Shown piece by piece: positions 51,980 to 60,853 of a stretch of DNA of 64,000 nucleotides. The notes under the pieces were generated by a model. It had not been told where the DNA came from and ran no database searches. It was given only the letters and a program-made list of their open reading frames with translations. Within the stretch, counting starts at the first letter, position 1, and each line of letters begins with the position of its first letter. The position numbers and the translations under genes were made by a program. The stretch is from Croceibacterium ferulae (GTDB lineage Bacteria; Pseudomonadota; Alphaproteobacteria; Sphingomonadales; Sphingomonadaceae): positions 372,001 through 436,000 of the forward strand of contig NZ_QZVQ01000003.1 of assembly GCF_003660445.1 (NCBI RefSeq). Reading direction: 5' to 3'.

Positions 51980-52959
51980 GCATCGAGATCGGCACCAAAC
52001 CCGGCCATGCGCTGCTGCGGCCCGACATCGCGCTGCCATTCCTGGCGGTGGCGCTGATCTGGGGATCGACCTGGTTCGTGATCAAGGACGGGCTGGCCGC
52101 GGCGCCGCCCAGCTGGTCGGTCGCCTATCGTTTCGGCATTGCCACAATCGGCATGTTCGTGCTGGCGGCGATCAGCAACCGGCGGTCGGGGCGACGGGGC
52201 TTTTCCATGACCGTCGGCGGCCATCTGGTGGCGGTGCTGCTGGGGCTGTTCCAGTTCTTTGGCAATTTCAACTTCGTCTACCGCGCGGAACTGCACCTGA
52301 CATCGGGCATCGTGGCGGTGCTGTTCGGCCTGCTGATCGTGCCCAATGCGATCCTGGGCCGGCTGTTCCTGGGGCAGCCGATCACCCGCCGCTTCGTGGC
52401 GGGATCGCTGCTGGGCATTGGCGGGATCGTGCTGCTGCTGGTGCACGAGGCGGCGCTTGCGCCACCGACCGGGCAGGTGGGCCTGGGCATTGCGTTGACC
52501 GTTTGCGCGATCCTGTCCGCCAGCACGGCCAATGTGCTGCAGGCGACCGATATCGCCAAGCGGCGGCCGCTGTTGCTGCTGCTGGCCTGGGCCATGCTGT
52601 GGGGCACGGTGGCGAATGTGGCGCTGGCGTGGACGCTTAACGGTGCGCCGGTGCTGCCGGCCTCTCCGCGCTACTGGGGGGGAGTGACCTATTTGGCGCT
52701 GATCGGATCGGTGGTGACGTTCCCGCTCTATTTCCGGCTGATCCGTGATCTTGGGCCGGGACGCGCGGCCTATAACGGCGTGATGGTGCCGGTCGTGGCA
52801 ATGGCGCTGTCGACCCTGTTCGAAGGCTATGTCTGGTCGCCGCTGGCGATGGGCGGCGCGGCGCTGACGATGGTCGGGCTGATTGTGGCGCTGCGCGGGC
52901 GCGCGGCGCCGATGCGTCAGCCGCCGGCGGAGTTACAGGCCAGCAGCCCGCTGCGGTAA
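51976..52959 (+). CDS. DMT superfamily permease (EamA)
   Basis: A 327-aa protein with about ten membrane helices in two EamA repeats (LPFLAVALIWGSTWFVIKDG; WSVAYRFGIATIGMFVLAAI; FVAGSLLGIGGIVLLLVHEA; YLALIGSVVTFPLYFRLI; YNGVMVPVVAMALSTLFEGY). EamA proteins usually export amino acids or metabolites. Start GTG 51976 overlaps ltaE, so export of the aldolase product or a related amino acid is a fair guess. The last 43 bp overlap the convergent epimerase gene. Confidence 0.9.
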   Translation: MSIEIGTKPGHALLRPDIALPFLAVALIWGSTWFVIKDGLAAAPPSWSVAYRFGIATIGMFVLAAISNRRSGRRGFSMTVGGHLVAVLLGLFQFFGNFNFVYRAELHLTSGIVAVLFGLLIVPNAILGRLFLGQPITRRFVAGSLLGIGGIVLLLVHEAALAPPTGQVGLGIALTVCAILSASTANVLQATDIAKRRPLLLLLAWAMLWGTVANVALAWTLNGAPVLPASPRYWGGVTYLALIGSVVTFPLYFRLIRDLGPGRAAYNGVMVPVVAMALSTLFEGYVWSPLAMGGAALTMVGLIVALRGRAAPMRQPPAELQASSPLR

Positions 52960-53699
52960 TCGGGAAAGGCGGGCCGCCAGCCCAGCACCCGGCCGGCGCG
53001 GCCATTCGCCACCCGGCGGTTCTCCGCGTAGAAGCCGCGCGCCATGGGGGACAGCTGCGCCTCCTCCAGTGACTGCATGGGCGGCGGATCGCGGCCGAGC
53101 AGGCGGCAGGCTTCATCTATCACCGCATTCTGGCTGGCGGGCAGGTCGTCCGCCAAATTGTAGGCGCCCGGCGGGCCGGCGAGCGCCGCCAGCACGCCGC
53201 TGGCGATGTCCGCCACATGCACCCGGCTGAACACCTGATCGGGAATGTCGATGCGATGGGCCCGGCCCTCCCGCACCCGGTCGAGCGCGCTGCGGCCCGG
53301 CCCGTAGATGCCCGGCAGGCGCAGCACCCGCGCTTGCCGCGCCAGCCAGGCGGCATCCGCCGCGCTGCGGGCGGTGCGCCGGCCGGTGCCGGTGGGCGCG
53401 CTTTCATCGACCCAGGCGCCGCCCGCATCGCCATACACGCCGGTCGAGGATAGATAGGCCGCTGTCTTGCCCGTCAGCAGCGGACCGTAACGGTCCAGCA
53501 CCGGGTCGCGGCCATCGGCCGGCGGAACACTGGACAGGATATGGCTGGCGCCCGCCAATCCCCGTTCGACCGCCTCCGCATCATCGAAGGCCATGTCGCC
53601 CGCGCTGCCCGTGGCGCCGACCTGCCAGCCGGCGGCCAGAGCGGCCTCCCGCACATGACTCGCAGAATATCCCAGGCCAAAGATGAACAGATACGACAT
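52917..53699 (-). CDS. NAD-dependent epimerase/dehydratase-like protein (YeeZ-type)
   Basis: A 260-aa atypical SDR. The Rossmann start YLFIFGLGYSASHVREAALA replaces the usual GxxGxxG; SSTGVYGDAGGAWVDE retains the catalytic YG region; RVLRLPGIYGPGRSALDRVR and RVHVADIASGVLAAL are typical of the YeeZ/WbbJ-like group. Substrate unknown. ATG 53699 is preferred over a GTG two codons upstream. Its C-terminal coding end overlaps the DMT gene by 43 bp. Divergent from pepN. Confidence 0.87.
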   Translation of the reverse strand: MSYLFIFGLGYSASHVREAALAAGWQVGATGSAGDMAFDDAEAVERGLAGASHILSSVPPADGRDPVLDRYGPLLTGKTAAYLSSTGVYGDAGGAWVDESAPTGTGRRTARSAADAAWLARQARVLRLPGIYGPGRSALDRVREGRAHRIDIPDQVFSRVHVADIASGVLAALAGPPGAYNLADDLPASQNAVIDEACRLLGRDPPPMQSLEEAQLSPMARGFYAENRRVANGRAGRVLGWRPAFPDYRSGLLACNSAGG

Positions 53700-53765
53700 C
53701 GGCACGTTCTAGCGGCATAAGGCGGCATCGCGCACGCCAGAAGTCGAAGAAAGCCCGGATCTGCC

Positions 53766-56435
53766 ATGGATATCGCCCGCACCCCATCCACGCCCGACGG
53801 CAACCCGCATCTGGCCGACGCCCCGCCCCTGCCGCCGCAGCCGCCGGTGATCCTGCGGGAGGATTACCGCCCGTTTCCGTGGCTGGTGCCCAATGTGCGG
53901 CTCGATTTCACGCTGGGCCTGACCGAGACCACCATCCGGGCCGAACTGGAGGTGGCGCGCAACCCGGCGGCCGACAGCACGCCGGTGCTGCGCCTGAACG
54001 GCGACGGACTGACCGCGCTGGAAGTGCTGGTGGATGGGGAAGTGCTGAACAGCTGGGTGATGGAAGGGCCGGACCTGCTGGTCACCCTGCCCGGCGGTGC
54101 CCATACCGTCGGCATTACCACCAGGATCGACCCCATGGCCAACAGCCAGCTGATGGGCCTGTATGCCAGCGGCGGCATGCTGTGCACCCAGTGCGAGGCG
54201 GAAGGCTTCCGCCGCATCGCCTTCTTCCCGGACCGGCCCGACGTGCTGTCCACCTATCGCGTGCGGATGAGCGGGCCACGAGCCGACTTCCCCGTGCTGC
54301 TGTCCAATGGCGACTTGGTGGGCAAGGGTGCCGGGGAGGACGGCACACACTGGGCCGAATGGCACGACCCCTGGCCCAAGCCGTCCTATCTGTTCGCGCT
54401 GGTCGCGGGCGACCTGGTGGCCCAGCGCGACAGCTTCACCACGATGAACGGGCGCGAGGTGCAGCTGGCGATCTATGTCCGCGCGGAGGATGAGGGCCGC
54501 ACTGACCACGCCATGCAGTCGCTCAAGCGCTCGATGCGGTGGGACGAGGAGGTGTTCGGGCGCGAATACGACCTGGGCATCTTCAACATCGTCGCCGTCA
54601 GCGATTTCAACATGGGGGCGATGGAGAACAAGGGGCTGAACGTCTTCAACACGAAATATGTGCTGGCCGACCCCGACACCGCCACTGATGGCGATTATGA
54701 CGCGGTCGAAGGCGTGATCGCGCATGAGTACTTCCACAACTGGTCCGGCAATCGCGTCACCTGTCGCGACTGGTTCCAGCTGAGCCTGAAGGAAGGCTTC
54801 ACCGTGCTGCGCGACCAGCTGTTCAGCCAGGACATGGGCAGCGCGCCGGTCAAGCGGATCGAGGATGTGCGGGTGCTGCGATCGGTCCAGTTTCCGGAGG
54901 ATTCCGGCCCGCTGGCGCATCCGATCCGGCCCGATTCCTTTCGCGAGATCAGCAATTTCTACACCGCCACCGTGTACAACAAGGGGGCGGAGGTGATCCG
55001 CATGATGCGCACCATGGCGGGGCCGGAACGGTTCCGCGCCGGCTGCGACCTGTATTTCCAGCGCCACGATGGCGAAGCCGCGACCTGCGAGGATTTCGTG
55101 CGCGCGATGGAGGACGGCACCGGGATGGACCTGCGCCAGTTCCGCCGCTGGTACAGCCAGGCCGGCACGCCGCAGGTGCGCGTCGCGGTCGCGCCGGGTG
55201 CAGATGGCGTGACGCTGACCCTGTCGCAGAGCACGCCCGCGACACCGGGTCAGGAGGGCAAGCAGCCGGTGCCGATCCCGCTGCGGCTGGCGCTGCACGA
55301 CCGTGCGACCGGCGTGCTGGGCACCGAGACGCTGCTGGTGCTGACCGCGGCCGAGCAAAGCTTCACCCTGCCGCATGCAGGCGAGGCGCCCGTGCTGTCG
55401 ATCAATCGCGGCTTCTCCGCCCCCGTGGTGATCCGGCGCGACGTGGCGCCGGCGGACCTGATGTTCCTGGCCGCGCGCGACGACGATCCCTTTGCCCGGT
55501 ACGAGGCGATGCAGGATCTGGTGGTCGGCCACCTGCTGTCCGCCGTGCGCGGGGATGCGCCAGAGGAACTGGGGACCGAGGGCGGCCGGGCGGCGATCCG
55601 CGACGTGCTGGCCACCGTGCTGGCCGATGACGGCATCGACGACCTGATGCGCGGCGAATTGCTGATCCTGCCGGGCGAGACCTACCTGGCCGAACAGCTG
55701 CCGGTCGCTGATCCCGGCCGCATCCATGCCGCGCGCGAGGAGCTGAAGGGCTGGCTGGCGCAGCAGCTGGAGGCCGAGCTGGTGGCGCTGCACGACCGGG
55801 CGAGCCGGGTCGGCAACGGCTTCGACGCGGCGGCCAAGGGCGCGCGCAAGGTCAAGACGCAGGCGCTGGTGTTCCTGGCCGCGGGCAATCCCGCGCTGGC
55901 GGCGCGACTCGCCGCCGCGCAATATGACGCAGCCTGCCAGCCCGGCGGCACCATGACCGACCGGCAGGGCGCGCTGATGGTGCTGGCAGGTCTGAACTCG
56001 CCGGAGCGGACCGCGCGGTTGCTGGACTTCTACAACCGCCACCGCAGCAATGCGCTGGTGATCGACAAATGGTTCGCGCTGCAGGCCCAATCGCTGCATC
56101 CGCAGGCGCTGGCCCATGTGCAGGCGCTGGCGCAGCACCCCGATTTCACCTTGCGCAATCCCAATCGCGCCCGTTCGCTGTTCATGGCCTTTGTCGGCAA
56201 TCCGCACGCCTTCCATGCCGCGGACGGCGAAGGCTATCGCATGATTGCGGATACGGTGCTGGCGCTCGACCCGCTCAATCCCCAGACCGCCGCCCGCTTC
56301 GTGCCGCCGCTGGGCCGCTGGCGCCGGATCGAGCCGGGCCGGGCTGCGCTGATGCGCGAGCAGCTGGAGCGGATCGCCGCCGCCCCGCGCCTGTCGCGCG
56401 ACACCTTCGAACAGGTGAGCCGGTCCCTTGGCTGA
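53766..56435 (+). CDS. pepN: Aminopeptidase N
   Basis: An 889-aa M1 zinc metallopeptidase of the PepN type. Exopeptidase motif GAMEN at 284-288; zinc site HEYFH at 320-324 with the third ligand Glu about 19 residues on (NWSGNRVTCRDWFQLSLKEG). The C-terminal helical region with YDAACQPGGTMTDRQGAL and NRARSLFMAFVGNPHAFHA is the DUF3458 part found in proteobacterial PepN. It trims N-terminal residues from peptides in the cytoplasm. It overlaps or abuts pgeF downstream. Confidence 0.96.
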   Translation: MDIARTPSTPDGNPHLADAPPLPPQPPVILREDYRPFPWLVPNVRLDFTLGLTETTIRAELEVARNPAADSTPVLRLNGDGLTALEVLVDGEVLNSWVMEGPDLLVTLPGGAHTVGITTRIDPMANSQLMGLYASGGMLCTQCEAEGFRRIAFFPDRPDVLSTYRVRMSGPRADFPVLLSNGDLVGKGAGEDGTHWAEWHDPWPKPSYLFALVAGDLVAQRDSFTTMNGREVQLAIYVRAEDEGRTDHAMQSLKRSMRWDEEVFGREYDLGIFNIVAVSDFNMGAMENKGLNVFNTKYVLADPDTATDGDYDAVEGVIAHEYFHNWSGNRVTCRDWFQLSLKEGFTVLRDQLFSQDMGSAPVKRIEDVRVLRSVQFPEDSGPLAHPIRPDSFREISNFYTATVYNKGAEVIRMMRTMAGPERFRAGCDLYFQRHDGEAATCEDFVRAMEDGTGMDLRQFRRWYSQAGTPQVRVAVAPGADGVTLTLSQSTPATPGQEGKQPVPIPLRLALHDRATGVLGTETLLVLTAAEQSFTLPHAGEAPVLSINRGFSAPVVIRRDVAPADLMFLAARDDDPFARYEAMQDLVVGHLLSAVRGDAPEELGTEGGRAAIRDVLATVLADDGIDDLMRGELLILPGETYLAEQLPVADPGRIHAAREELKGWLAQQLEAELVALHDRASRVGNGFDAAAKGARKVKTQALVFLAAGNPALAARLAAAQYDAACQPGGTMTDRQGALMVLAGLNSPERTARLLDFYNRHRSNALVIDKWFALQAQSLHPQALAHVQALAQHPDFTLRNPNRARSLFMAFVGNPHAFHAADGEGYRMIADTVLALDPLNPQTAARFVPPLGRWRRIEPGRAALMREQLERIAAAPRLSRDTFEQVSRSLG

Positions 56436-57213
56436 GGACATGCTGACCAGCGACGCGCTGGCGGGGGTGCCGCACGGCTTCGGCACCGCGCTGGCCGGCG
56501 ACATGGGGCTGCGGGGGCTGCCGTCCGATGATCCCGCGCTCGCCCCCGTGCAGGCGAACCGCGCCCGGGCTGCCGAGGCCGTCCTGCCTGGGGCGCGGCT
56601 GGTGGGGGTGTACCAGGTGCATGGCACCACCTGCGTGGAGGCAGGCGAGTGGACGGATGATGCGCGGCCGCAGGCCGATGCGCTGGTGACCGATCGGCCG
56701 GGCCTGCTGCTGGGCATCCTGACCGCCGATTGCGCGCCCGTCCTGCTGGCGGATCGCGCCGCCGGCGTGGTCGGCGCGGCGCATGCCGGATGGAAGGGCG
56801 CAGTGGGCGGCGTGGTGGAGGCGACGCTTGCCGCGATGGAGCGGCTGGGCGCCCGCCGGGCCGACATCGCTGCCGCGATCGGGCCCACCATCGGCCAGGC
56901 CAGCTACGAGGTCGACGCCCCGTTCCGCACCCGCCTCGCCGCCAAGGGGAAGGATGGGGGCGAGGCCCGCTTCTTCGCGCCCGGCACGCGCGTGGGCCAT
57001 TGGCAGTTCGACCTGCCGGGCTTTGTCGCCGCCCGGCTGGTGGATGGCGGGGTCGGGCAGGTGGCGGTGCTGCCCTGCGACACCTATGCGGATGTGGGCC
57101 GGTTCTTCTCCTTTCGCCGGGCCACGCATCGGGGCCAGGCGGATTATGGCCGGCACCTGTCCCTGATCGGTCTGCCCGATCGCCGCCGATCGGTGCGCGC
57201 CCATATCGTTTGA
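56428..57213 (+). CDS. pgeF: Peptidoglycan editing factor PgeF (YfiH, laccase domain)
   Basis: A ~261-aa protein of the multicopper polyphenol oxidase/YfiH family, now known to remove wrongly incorporated L-Ser from cell-wall precursors. Metal-binding residues are the His of VGVYQVHGTTC, Cys of ILTADCAPVLL and His of GAAHAGWKGAVGG. AIGPTIGQASYEVD and FSFRRATHRGQADYGRHLSLI are conserved. TTG 56428 has AGGTGAG eight bases upstream and overlaps the pepN stop; ATG 56440 is the alternative. Likely cotranscribed with pepN. Confidence 0.92.
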   Translation: MAEDMLTSDALAGVPHGFGTALAGDMGLRGLPSDDPALAPVQANRARAAEAVLPGARLVGVYQVHGTTCVEAGEWTDDARPQADALVTDRPGLLLGILTADCAPVLLADRAAGVVGAAHAGWKGAVGGVVEATLAAMERLGARRADIAAAIGPTIGQASYEVDAPFRTRLAAKGKDGGEARFFAPGTRVGHWQFDLPGFVAARLVDGGVGQVAVLPCDTYADVGRFFSFRRATHRGQADYGRHLSLIGLPDRRRSVRAHIV

Positions 57214-57388
57214 TCGCAAAACGTGCCGCTGCCAAATCACTGTTGGCACTCACCCGCCCCTCCGCTAGGCATGGGGGCAATGCCGTGCCTGGGCCGTATC
57301 TGGGAAACCGGATAACAGCGCGGCGGGAGAACAAGGGACAGGTTGCGCGCGGATCGGCTCCAGCGCGGGCGACCAACAGGGTAGAGTG

Positions 57389-57973
57389 ATGGCAAGCACC
57401 ACGGGCGCCGCCCCCGATGACGCGATGACCACAGATGGCGATTCCGGTACGCACCCCGTGCGCCGGCGTGATTTCATCAACATCGCCGCAGTCTCCGCCG
57501 CCGGCGTGGGCGGGCTGGCGGTGCTGTATCCGCTGATCAGCCAGATGGCCCCGTCCAAGGACGTGCTGGCCGAATCGACGACGGAGCTTGATCTGTCGGC
57601 GATCCAGCCGGGCCAGGCGGTCAAGGCGGTGTTCCGCAAGCAGCCGGTCTTCATCCGCAACCTGACGCCGCAGGAAATCGCCGCGGCGGATGCGGTGGAC
57701 GTGTCTTCGCTGCGCGATCCACAGACCCTGGCCGAACGGACCAAGGCCGGCCATGGCAACTGGCTGATCACCATGGGCGTGTGCACCCATCTGGGCTGCG
57801 TGCCGCTGGGTGCGGGCGAGGGCGAGAACAAGGGCGAGTTCGGCGGCTATTTCTGCCCGTGCCATGGTTCGCACTACGACACGGCCGCGCGCATCCGCAA
57901 AGGGCCGGCGCCCACGAACCTGCTGGTGCCGGAATACGAATTCACCACCGACACGACCGTCGTGATCGGCTGA
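57389..57973 (+). CDS. petA: Ubiquinol-cytochrome c reductase, Rieske iron-sulfur subunit
   Basis: A 194-aa Rieske protein of complex III. A twin-arginine-type N-terminus ([15 protein letters not shown]) and one anchor helix are followed by the soluble domain; the 2Fe-2S ligands are C132-T-H134-LGC and C156-P-C-H159-GS. ATG 57389 directly follows a GTG at 57386 that could also serve. It heads petABC. The 175-bp gap to pgeF should hold the promoter; I see a short hairpin there (TGCCAA/TTGGCA, 57230-57248) but no clear -10/-35. Confidence 0.96.
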   Translation: MASTTGAAPDDAMTTDGDSGTHPVRRRDFINIAAVSAAGVGGLAVLYPLISQMAPSKDVLAESTTELDLSAIQPGQAVKAVFRKQPVFIRNLTPQEIAAADAVDVSSLRDPQTLAERTKAGHGNWLITMGVCTHLGCVPLGAGEGENKGEFGGYFCPCHGSHYDTAARIRKGPAPTNLLVPEYEFTTDTTVVIG

Positions 57974-57992
57974 GCGGGGAGGGACCAGAACC

Positions 57993-59306
57993 ATGAGCTT
58001 TCCCTGGGCCAAGGCCTACGAACCCAAGGCGCCGCTGATGCGCTTCCTGGACGAACGGCTGCCGCTGCCGCGCTTTGTCTACAATGCGGTGGGCGCCGGC
58101 TACCCGGTGCCGCGCAACCTCAGCTATTTCTGGAATTTCGGCATTCTGGCGGGCTTCTGCCTGGTGCTGCAGATCGTCACCGGCGTGGTGCTGGCGATGC
58201 ATTATTCGGCCAACGCGCTGGTCGCCTTCAATTCGGTCGAGCACATCATGCGCGACGTGAACTGGGGCTGGATGCTGCGTTACGCCCATGCCAACGGCGC
58301 ATCGTTCTTCTTCGTGGTGGTCTACATCCACATCTTCCGCGGCCTGTTCTACTCGTCCTACAAGGCCCCGCGGGAGATGATCTGGCTGCTGGGCGTGGTC
58401 ATCTTCCTGCTGATGATGGCCACCGCCTTCATGGGCTACGTCCTGCCCTGGGGCCAGATGAGCTTCTGGGGCGCCAAGGTCATCACCGGCCTGTTCGGCG
58501 CGATCCCGCTGGTGGGCGAGCCGCTGCAGATCTGGCTGCTGGGCGGCTACGCGCCGGACAACGCCGCGCTGAACCGCTTCTATTCGCTGCATTTCCTGCT
58601 GCCCTTCGTGATCGCGGGCGTCGTGATCCTGCATATCTGGGCGCTACACATCCCAGGGTCGTCAAACCCCACGGGCGTGGAGGTGAAGAGCGAGTCCGAC
58701 ACCGTGCCGTTCCACCCGTATTACACGGCGAAGGACGGGTTCGGGCTGGGCGTATTCCTGATCATCTACACGCTGTTCGTGTTCTTCCTGCCGAACGCGC
58801 TGGGCCATCCGGACAATTACATCCCGGCCAACCCGCTCTCCACCCCGGCGCATATCGTGCCCGAATGGTATTTCTGGCCGTTCTACGCGATCCTGCGCGC
58901 CTTCACCTCGGACTTCCTGTTGCCGGCGAAGCTGTGGGGCGTGCTGGCCATGTTCAGCGCGATCCTGTGCTGGTTCTTCCTGCCCTGGCTCGACCGCTCG
59001 CCGGTGCGGTCCGGGCATTACCGGCCGCTGTTCCGCAAGTTCTTCTTGTTCGGGCTGATCCCGTGCATGGCGGTGCTGTTCTGGTGCGGCGGCGCCCCGG
59101 CGGAAGAGCCCTATGTGATGCTGAGCCAGATCGCGACGGCGTACTACTTCCTCCACTTCCTGGTGATCCTGCCGATCGTCAGCCTGGTGGAACGACCGGA
59201 GCCGTTGCCGTACTCCATCACCGACGCCGTACTGGGCACGCCTGCCGATGACGGCACGGTGAAGGGCCACATGATCCAGGGCGAAAACGCCCGGCCTGCC
59301 GTCTGA
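57993..59306 (+). CDS. petB: Cytochrome b of complex III
   Basis: A 437-aa membrane subunit with eight helices. Heme-ligand histidines are in [58 protein letters not shown]; the Qo-site PEWY motif is in [38 protein letters not shown] is conserved. AGGGAGGGACC-type purines precede ATG 57993, 19 bp after petA. Confidence 0.97.
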   Translation: MSFPWAKAYEPKAPLMRFLDERLPLPRFVYNAVGAGYPVPRNLSYFWNFGILAGFCLVLQIVTGVVLAMHYSANALVAFNSVEHIMRDVNWGWMLRYAHANGASFFFVVVYIHIFRGLFYSSYKAPREMIWLLGVVIFLLMMATAFMGYVLPWGQMSFWGAKVITGLFGAIPLVGEPLQIWLLGGYAPDNAALNRFYSLHFLLPFVIAGVVILHIWALHIPGSSNPTGVEVKSESDTVPFHPYYTAKDGFGLGVFLIIYTLFVFFLPNALGHPDNYIPANPLSTPAHIVPEWYFWPFYAILRAFTSDFLLPAKLWGVLAMFSAILCWFFLPWLDRSPVRSGHYRPLFRKFFLFGLIPCMAVLFWCGGAPAEEPYVMLSQIATAYYFLHFLVILPIVSLVERPEPLPYSITDAVLGTPADDGTVKGHMIQGENARPAV

Positions 59307-59330
59307 TCTGGCGCGAGAGGGAACACACAC

Positions 59331-60239
59331 ATGACGCGCCTGATCGGCATCCTCGTCGGCCTGGTCTTCACCTTCGTGGTGTTGCTGGCCTTTGTCTTCG
59401 GTGCCTGGACCTTTGCGACCGAAGAGGTCTCTCCCACGGCAGAGCACGAGTTCCACCTGGCCCCGCGCCACGCCAGCTACCAGTTCGACGGTGCGCTCGG
59501 CACCTGGGACTACCAGCAGCTGCAGCGTGGGTACCAGGTGTACAAGGAGGTCTGCTCCGCCTGCCATTCGCTGAAGCTGGTCGGGCTGCGCAACCTGGCG
59601 GAGCTGGGCTATACCGAGGCCGAGGTGAAGGCGGAGGCGGCCAGCTGGGTCGTTCCCGGCATCGACCCGGTCACGGGCGAGGCCAGCACCCGGCCGGGCA
59701 CGCCGACCGACTATTTCCCCTCGCCCTATCCCAATGACGTGGCGGCGGCGGCGGCCAACAACAATGCCGTGCCACCCGACCTGTCGCTGATCACCAAGGC
59801 GCGCCATCACGGCACGGAATATGTCCGTTCGCTGCTGACCGGCTATCGCAATCCGGACACCTTCTCCGTCGACGGCAAGCGGCTGAAGGAGGAGTTCCCC
59901 GACTTTGAAACGCCGGCCGGGCTGCACTTCAACCCGTATTTTCCCAACCTCAACCTCGCCATGGCGCCGCCACTGACGACGCCGGGGCAGGTGACCTATG
60001 CCGATGGCACCGATCCCACGATCGAGCAGATGGCGACGGATGTGTCCGCCTTCCTGACCTGGACCGCGGAACCCACGCTGGTGCGGCGCAAGCAGACCGG
60101 CTGGCCGGTGCTGGGCTTCCTGCTGTTTGCCACGGTGCTGGCCTGGTATGCCAAGAAGCAGGTCTGGGCGCCGGTGAAGCCGAAGAAGCGCAAGGGCGCG
60201 GTCACCGCCACCGCGACACCGGGCGACCACGAGGCGTGA
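59331..60239 (+). CDS. petC: Cytochrome c1 of complex III
   Basis: A 302-aa membrane-anchored cytochrome. An N-terminal hydrophobic signal (LIGILVGLVFTFVVLLAFVF), heme site C75-SA-C78-H79 (EVCSACHSLK), Met ligand region PNLNLAMAPPL, and a C-terminal anchor helix (VLGFLLFATVLAWYAKKQVW) give the usual layout. Periplasmic heme domain passes electrons from the Rieske protein to soluble cytochrome c. The stop overlaps the apt GTG. Confidence 0.96.
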   Translation: MTRLIGILVGLVFTFVVLLAFVFGAWTFATEEVSPTAEHEFHLAPRHASYQFDGALGTWDYQQLQRGYQVYKEVCSACHSLKLVGLRNLAELGYTEAEVKAEAASWVVPGIDPVTGEASTRPGTPTDYFPSPYPNDVAAAAANNNAVPPDLSLITKARHHGTEYVRSLLTGYRNPDTFSVDGKRLKEEFPDFETPAGLHFNPYFPNLNLAMAPPLTTPGQVTYADGTDPTIEQMATDVSAFLTWTAEPTLVRRKQTGWPVLGFLLFATVLAWYAKKQVWAPVKPKKRKGAVTATATPGDHEA

Positions 60240-60772
60240 GAGGGCCGGAACGGCTGCAGGCGCTGGTCCGCACCGTTCCGGACTTCCCCGCCGCGGGCAT
60301 CCTGTTCCGCGACCTGTCTCCGCTGCTGGCGGATGCCGCCGGCTTCGCCCACGCGATCGATCTGCTGGCCGCCCTCGCGACGGAGGCCGGACCGCTGCCG
60401 GACGTGATCGCCGGCATGGAAGCCCGCGGCTTCATCTATGGCGCGGCGCTGGCCGCGCATCTGCGCATCGGCTTCGTGCCGCTGCGCAAGGCGGGCAAGC
60501 TGCCGCCGCCGGTGATGGCGACCGACTACACGCTGGAATATGGCACCGCGCGGCTGGAGATGTCGGCCCTGGCGGTGCGGCCCGGCCAGCGCGTGCTGCT
60601 GGTGGACGATCTGCTGGCGACCGGCGGCACTACGCTGGCCGGGGCACGGCTGCTGCGGCAGGCGGGCGCGACTGTCGACCGTGCATTGTTCGTGATCGCG
60701 CTGGACGATGCGGGCGGCCATACGGCGCTGGCGGAGCAAAGTATCACGCCCGCAGCCCTGCTCCACTGCTGA
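60236..60772 (+). CDS. apt: Adenine phosphoribosyltransferase
   Basis: A 178-aa purine salvage enzyme. LQALVRTVPDFPAAGILFRDLSPLL is the family start; IAGMEARGFIYGAALA and the PRPP loop VLLVDDLLATGGTTLAGARLL follow. GTG 60236 overlaps the petC stop (GTGA), placing it in the bc1 operon, an order common in alphaproteobacteria. Confidence 0.96.
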   Translation: MRGPERLQALVRTVPDFPAAGILFRDLSPLLADAAGFAHAIDLLAALATEAGPLPDVIAGMEARGFIYGAALAAHLRIGFVPLRKAGKLPPPVMATDYTLEYGTARLEMSALAVRPGQRVLLVDDLLATGGTTLAGARLLRQAGATVDRALFVIALDDAGGHTALAEQSITPAALLHC

Positions 60773-60853
60773 GCGGCTGCGGCTGGCCGCCATGGCACCT
60801 TTGGCCCGGCCGCGCATTGGCAGGGCAGGGTATCTTCTCTACGCCACGGGGTC

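Noticed and set aside
53709-56891. A 1060-codon open frame on the minus strand opposite pepN
   Set aside because: Shadow of pepN; it lacks any recognisable motif and crosses the pepN-pgeF boundary, while the plus strand carries GAMEN and HEYFH.
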